Assembly: GCF_905372335.1 (NCBI RefSeq)
Contig: NZ_CAJPOU010000035.1
Location: 1-14,328 of the forward strand
Reading direction: 5' to 3'
DNA: 14,328 nt
Origin: Streptococcus sp. A12
GTDB lineage: Bacteria; Bacillota; Bacilli; Lactobacillales; Streptococcaceae
In this document: positions 14,130-14,328 of the stretch, piece after piece
Position numbering within the stretch: the first letter of the stretch is position 1
How the letters are laid out: each line of letters opens with the position of its first letter
Translations under genes and position numbers: made by a program
The notes under the pieces: generated by a model
The model's database searches: none
What the model was told of the DNA's origin: nothing
Seen by the model: the letters and a program-made list of their open reading frames with translations, nothing else

Positions 14130-14158
14130 ATTATAACAGTCCATCCCATCATCCACAA
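14130..14158 (-). promoter_or_regulatory. Promoter of the cyclase gene
   Basis: The minus strand shows TTGTGG (14153-14158), a 17-bp spacer and the extended -10 TGTTATAAT (14130-14138). The leader before the cyclase start would be about 40 bases and carries AAAGGAA. Confidence 0.72.
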
Positions 14159-14181
14159 TGATTTGCGTTAATCTTGTTTTC

Positions 14182-14210
14182 TTGAATGGTATATAGTTTC
14201 AAACTATAAT
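14182..14210 (+). promoter_or_regulatory. Plus-strand promoter without a visible gene
   Basis: TTGAAT (14182-14187), exactly 17 bp and TATAAT (14205-14210) form a near-consensus promoter pointing right. Transcription would start near 14217, cross the hairpin at 14229-14256 and run antisense to the gene entering from the right. No plus-strand start codon with a ribosome site follows. It may drive a short RNA, be a remnant, or be chance in an AT-rich spacer. Confidence 0.45.
14192..14208 (+). repeat. 17-bp palindrome over the orphan promoter
   Basis: TATAGTTT, a central C and AAACTATA form a perfect 8-1-8 palindrome covering the promoter spacer and the first four bases of its -10. A second palindrome, CTATAATTATAG (14204-14215), overlaps its right end, so the half-site TATAG occurs three times. 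This looks like an operator; the protein is not recognised. It also lies about 35 bp upstream of the cyclase -35 box. Confidence 0.5.
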
Positions 14211-14223
14211 TATAGAAAGCATC

Positions 14224-14256
14224 AAAAAAGAGGCTGGGACAAAAGTCCTAGCCTCT
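14224..14256 (-). terminator. Terminator of the gene entering from the right
   Basis: GAGGCTGGGAC (14230-14240) pairs with GTCCTAGCCTC (14245-14255), with one G-U pair, around AAAA. On the minus strand six U residues follow. Nearly the same hairpin recurs in streptococcal genomes, from my general knowledge. It lies 15 bases past the partial gene's stop. Confidence 0.85.
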
Positions 14257-14270
14257 CAATTGTATTTGGA

Positions 14271-14328
14271 TTATCGAGCAAGACGCAGTGGTTGAGTGAG
14301 CTCTACTACGCTGATTTCATCAGCTTTT
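14271..14328 (-). CDS. C-terminal end of an unidentified protein (partial)
   Basis: A minus-strand frame is open from the window edge to a TAA at 14271-14273 and gives 18 residues ending in ELTQPLRLAR. The frame is supported by a strong terminator placed 15 bases downstream and by ordinary codon use (GCT, GAT, GAA, CGT). The fragment is too short to name. The N-terminal part and start lie outside the window to the right. Confidence 0.6.
   Translation of the reverse strand, partial: KADEISVVELTQPLRLAR

Noticed and set aside
1..14328. Mobile elements, CRISPR arrays, BOX/RUP repeats, tRNA or rRNA genes
   Set aside because: I saw no transposase frames, regularly spaced direct repeats, cloverleaf sequences or known streptococcal repeat cores other than the terminator hairpin at the right edge.

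Overview
The window is chromosomal DNA from a low-GC Firmicute, most probably an oral Streptococcus of the mitis/sanguinis/parasanguinis type. The evidence is the AT-rich base composition, AAGGAG-type ribosome sites, many extended -10 promoters (TGN-TATAAT), FtsW, PEP carboxylase, LysRS and glutathione reductase proteins of streptococcal type, and a GAGGCTGGGAC/GTCC terminator hairpin of a kind that recurs in streptococcal genomes. The species cannot be fixed from the sequence alone. There are no mobile elements, CRISPR arrays, rRNA or tRNA genes.

Layout, left to right. (1) Minus strand, 1-4413: a promoter firing leftward out of the window, then the ftsW-ppc operon, joining division septum synthesis with anaplerotic oxaloacetate supply and ending in a strong terminator. 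(2) Plus strand, 4593-6720: a membrane-anchored GH25 muramidase with its own, apparently leaderless, promoter and its own terminator; then a two-gene unit encoding a YbaK/EbsC aminoacyl-tRNA deacylase and a histidine phosphatase. This unit meets lysS tail to tail at one shared bidirectional terminator that contains the phosphatase stop codon. (3) Minus strand, 6727-11660: lysS with its own promoter, and upstream of it a three-gene MacA/MacB-like efflux operon (membrane fusion protein, ATPase, permease) with overlapping, translationally coupled reading frames. (4) Plus strand, 11730-13171: glutathione reductase, divergent from the efflux operon across about 200 bp; its promoter carries a perfect 7-7-7 dyad. 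(5) Minus strand, 13315-14328: a metal-dependent cyclase/kynurenine-formamidase-like hydrolase, then the last codons of another gene entering from the right.

Most of this is conserved housekeeping and stress content. No gene cluster looks like an undescribed multi-gene system. The less ordinary signals are regulatory or structural: the leaderless muramidase start with a dyad over its -10 box, the dyad in the gor promoter, a well-formed plus-strand promoter with a 17-bp palindrome (14182-14210) that has no gene behind it, acidic/Gly-rich low-complexity insertions in both the efflux permease and its partner fusion protein, and a possible broken Cys-Pro-x-Cys mini-ORF behind the permease.
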